Source of the DNA: Lachnospiraceae bacterium UBA7598
GTDB taxonomy: Bacteria; Bacillota; Clostridia; Lachnospirales; Lachnospiraceae
Assembly (NCBI GenBank): GCA_002474415.1
Contig: DLQV01000194.1
Location: 1-15,310 of the forward strand
Direction of reading: 5' to 3'
Length of the DNA: 15,310 bases
A program made the translations under genes and the position numbers. Under the pieces are notes generated by a model. The model ran no database searches and had not been told where the DNA came from. It saw only the letters and a list, made by a program, of their open reading frames with translations. Every line of letters starts with the position of its first letter. Within the stretch, counting starts at the first letter, position 1. Positions 13,090 to 15,310 of this stretch are shown in pieces.

Positions 13090-14199
13090 ATGAGCAAATT
13101 TATTAAAGGAATGGACCTTTCCACATTGCTTGAGTTAGAGCGCTGTGGTGCAAAATATTATGACCATGGAAAAGAACGAGATATTTTAGACATCATGAGA
13201 GATTATGATGTGGACACAATCCGTCTGCGTCTGTGGAATGACCCGTATTCCGAAACCGGCGAACCGTACGGTGCTGGATGCAACGATCTGGCAGAGACAA
13301 TTGCCATCGGAAAGAAAGTATCTGATGCGGGATTTGGTGTACTGTTAAATTTTCACTACAGCGATTTCTGGGCAGATCCGGGAAAACAGATTAAGCCAAA
13401 GGCATGGAAAGATTTTAATGCAGATCAGCTGGAACAGGCAGTCTACGACTTTACCGAGGATTCTCTGCGCAAAGTACTAGAAGCCGGTGTCAATGTGACA
13501 ATGATTCAGGTGGGCAACGAAGTGACCAACGGACTGCTCTGGCCGGAGGGATTAAAGCCGAATTATGACAATATCGCAAGATTTATCAGTTCCGGTATCC
13601 GGGCATGTCGTGCTGTAAAGCCGGAGATCCCGTTGATGATTCATCTCGATAATGGCGGAAACAATGAAATGTACCGCGACTGGTTCGACCATTATATGGA
13701 GCGAGGGGAAGATTTTGATTATATCGGACTTTCCTATTACCCGTTCTGGCATGGCACCCTGCAGATGCTTGAGGACAACATGAACGATATGGCAGCCCGT
13801 TATGGAAAGGAACTGATCGTGGCAGAGGTTTCCATGGGATATACCATGGAAGATTACAAGCAGTATGAGAAACTGGAAGATAGTGAGCGAAAAGGATATG
13901 CGACAAAGCCGGAACTTGTGGCAAAGATCGAGTATCCGATGACGGTACAGGGACAGGCAGATTTTACAAGGGACTTCTTAAATCGTGTGGCACATGTGCG
14001 TGACAACAAAGGTCTGGGATTTTTCTGGTGGGAGCCTGCATGGATTCCGGTACACGGAAGCGGCTGGGCAACGCCGGCATCCTTAAAGTATATGAATGAT
14101 CCGGGACCATGTGGCAATGAGTGGGCAAATCAGGCATTGTTTGACTATGATGGAAATGTCCTTCCGGCGCTGGAAGTGATTCGTGATTTCAAAAAATAA
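13090..14199 (+). CDS. Intracellular GH53 endo-beta-1,4-galactanase
   Basis: Glycoside hydrolase family 53 enzyme of 369 aa that cleaves beta-1,4-galactan (pectic arabinogalactan type I) or its oligomers. Family blocks are clear: GMDLST near the start, TIRLRLWNDP (43-52), NFHYSDFWADPGKQ (87-100), QVGNE with acid/base E144, IVAEVS with nucleophile E246, and GFFWWEPAW near the end. The protein starts directly at the barrel (MSKFIKGMDL) with no signal peptide, anchor or binding module, whereas most GH53 enzymes are secreted; it would act on imported galacto-oligosaccharides. The start has AGGAG at spacing 8. An AAACGTTT palindrome (13063-13070) overlaps the regulator's stop and may be a further operator. 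Galactose released would feed the galactokinase encoded next. Confidence 0.95.
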   Translation: MSKFIKGMDLSTLLELERCGAKYYDHGKERDILDIMRDYDVDTIRLRLWNDPYSETGEPYGAGCNDLAETIAIGKKVSDAGFGVLLNFHYSDFWADPGKQIKPKAWKDFNADQLEQAVYDFTEDSLRKVLEAGVNVTMIQVGNEVTNGLLWPEGLKPNYDNIARFISSGIRACRAVKPEIPLMIHLDNGGNNEMYRDWFDHYMERGEDFDYIGLSYYPFWHGTLQMLEDNMNDMAARYGKELIVAEVSMGYTMEDYKQYEKLEDSERKGYATKPELVAKIEYPMTVQGQADFTRDFLNRVAHVRDNKGLGFFWWEPAWIPVHGSGWATPASLKYMNDPGPCGNEWANQALFDYDGNVLPALEVIRDFKK

Positions 14200-14224
14200 G
14201 ATATGTAAAAATGTTGCATGAAGG

Positions 14225-14273
14225 AAGGGGAATGTTGCAAGTTGCGCAAAGCATATTGCAAAGAATTCCCCTT
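14225..14273 (+). promoter_or_regulatory. galK operator cluster with flanking inverted repeat
   Basis: TTGCAA (14235-14240), TTGCGCAA (14242-14249) and TTGCAA (14256-14261) lie in line, all palindromic and related. They are enclosed by a 9-bp inverted repeat AAGGGGAAT / ATTCCCCTT (14225-14233, 14265-14273). The last TTGCAA is also the -35 element. Since no T-run follows the outer repeat, I favour an operator over a terminator for the upstream gene. The 8-bp core is the one found three times before the 617-aa gene. Confidence 0.5.
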
Positions 14274-14283
14274 TATGTATAAT
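14256..14283 (+). promoter_or_regulatory. galK promoter
   Basis: TTGCAA (14256-14261), a 16-nt spacer and a consensus TATAAT (14278-14283). Transcription would start near 14290, giving a leader of about 60 nt. The -35 is weak and sits inside the operator cluster, so regulated use is likely. Confidence 0.65.
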
Positions 14284-14348
14284 GGAATTATCAAGAAAAC
14301 GAACCGTTGCACCAAGCAGCGGATGAACATGCAGAAAGGGAGAGAACA

Positions 14349-15310
14349 ATGATTCAGAATGATGTATTAGCAAAGTTTAAAGAGATCTTTGGTGATGAGG
14401 GGGACATCAGAGTATATTTTGCACCGGGACGTGTGAATCTGATCGGTGAGCATACCGATTACAATGGCGGACACGTATTTCCATGTGCACTTACCATTGG
14501 AACATACATGGCAGCAAGAAAGAGAACCGATCGGGAACTGCGTTTTTATTCCATGAACTTCGATGAGCTGGGTGTGATCGAAAGTTCTCTGGATGCATTT
14601 ACTCCGGACCCGGATGGATTGTGGACGAACTATCCGATGGGCGTTATGTGGGCATTTGAAGGACGTGGCATGAAATTAGAAACCGGTCTGGATATTGCAT
14701 TATTTGGAAATATTCCAAACGGTTCCGGACTTTCTTCTTCCGCATCCTTAGAAGTGGTTACCGGATATATGTTAAAGGATCTGTATGGTTTCGATGTGAC
14801 CAATCAGGATCTGGCACTGATCGGACAGTATTCCGAAAACAATTACAATGGCTGCAACTGTGGAATTATGGATCAGTTTGCATCTGCCATGGGCAAAAAG
14901 GACAATGCAATTTTCCTTGATACTTCGGATCTTTCTTTTGAATATGCACCGATCGTACTTGACGGGGCAAAAATTGTTGTCACCAACAGTATGGTTAAAC
15001 ACAGCCTGGTTACTTCCGCATACAATGACCGCAGAAATGAGAGTGCACAGGCACTGAAGGATCTGCAGACCGTTGTGGATATCAAAACACTTGGAGATCT
15101 GACGGATGAGCAGTTTGAGCAGTACAAGGGAGCCATTAAGGATGAAGTTGCCAGAAAGAGAGGCAAACATGCGGTTTACGAGAATCAGCGTACAATCGCA
15201 GCCGTCAAGGCTCTGAAGGAAAACGATATTGAAACATTCGGAAAACTTATGAATGCTTCCCATGTTTCCCTGCGTGACGATTATGAAACCTCCTGTCCGG
15301 AAGTGGATGT
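14349..15310 (+). CDS. galK: Galactokinase, 3' end cut by the window
   Basis: GHMP-family kinase that phosphorylates galactose at C1 in the Leloir pathway. The reading frame is open from ATG 14349 to the window end (320 complete codons of about 390 expected). The galactokinase signature PGRVNLIGEHTDYNGG (about residues 26-41), the ATP loop NIPNGSGLSSSAS (about 121-133) and GIMDQFAS with the catalytic Asp (about 177-184) are all present, so the visible part looks intact. The start has a GGGAG site 7 nt upstream. It has its own promoter and TTGCGCAA operator, and its position after the galactanase completes a route from galactan oligomers to galactose-1-phosphate. galT or galE would be expected further right. 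Confidence 0.96.
   Translation, partial: MIQNDVLAKFKEIFGDEGDIRVYFAPGRVNLIGEHTDYNGGHVFPCALTIGTYMAARKRTDRELRFYSMNFDELGVIESSLDAFTPDPDGLWTNYPMGVMWAFEGRGMKLETGLDIALFGNIPNGSGLSSSASLEVVTGYMLKDLYGFDVTNQDLALIGQYSENNYNGCNCGIMDQFASAMGKKDNAIFLDTSDLSFEYAPIVLDGAKIVVTNSMVKHSLVTSAYNDRRNESAQALKDLQTVVDIKTLGDLTDEQFEQYKGAIKDEVARKRGKHAVYENQRTIAAVKALKENDIETFGKLMNASHVSLRDDYETSCPEVD

Noticed and set aside
14225..14273. Terminator for the galactanase gene
   Set aside because: A 31-nt loop and no T-run after the stem; the arms enclose operator-like palindromes and overlap the galK promoter.

Overview
The window looks like chromosomal DNA of a low- to moderate-GC anaerobic Firmicute, most plausibly a gut Lachnospiraceae (Clostridium cluster XIVa). 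The reasons are the codon use, the strong AGGAG-type ribosome sites, a PurO-type IMP cyclohydrolase beside a stand-alone AICAR transformylase, an intracellular GH53 galactanase, and intergenic hairpin repeats of a kind I associate with that family. I cannot name the species.

Left part (45-6146, minus strand): one tightly coupled operon, read right to left. It holds a DltA-like adenylating ligase, a fold-type III PLP decarboxylase, a DltC-like carrier protein, an MBOAT acyltransferase (DltB/AlgI type), an SGNH/DltD-like membrane-anchored protein and an OmpR-type response regulator. Neighbouring genes overlap or sit 1-11 nt apart. This is a dlt-like surface-acylation system with a decarboxylase inserted between ligase and carrier. 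The ligase lacks the DltA pocket cysteine, and the decarboxylase lacks the acidic residue that follows the catalytic Cys in lysine/ornithine/DAP decarboxylases. My main hypothesis is that an amino acid is loaded on the carrier, decarboxylated there (as in the BtrJ/BtrI/BtrK steps of butirosin synthesis), and the resulting omega-amino acyl group is moved to a cell-surface polymer. The ligase leader can form two mutually exclusive hairpins, one reaching into the Shine-Dalgarno.

Middle (6249-7219): a divergent promoter and a 121-aa unknown ORF ending in a CxxCxxCxxC cluster. Next come a 161-bp multi-hairpin element with inverted ends and a run of degenerate 30-bp repeats. I see no further convincing gene here.

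Purine block (7220-9663, plus strand): PurO-type IMP cyclohydrolase, stand-alone AICAR transformylase and a GNAT acetyltransferase, closed by a terminator. The first two perform the last two steps of IMP synthesis.

Galactoside block (9753-15310, plus strand): a control region with a near-consensus promoter and three TTGCGCAA palindromes. It precedes a 617-aa unrecognised cytosolic protein with a deacetylase/GH57-like barrel, overlapped by a 72-aa zinc ribbon. After a terminator come an AraC regulator, a leaderless GH53 endo-galactanase and a galactokinase cut by the window edge. The same TTGCGCAA palindrome lies at the galK promoter, so the 617-aa protein and galactose metabolism are probably co-regulated.
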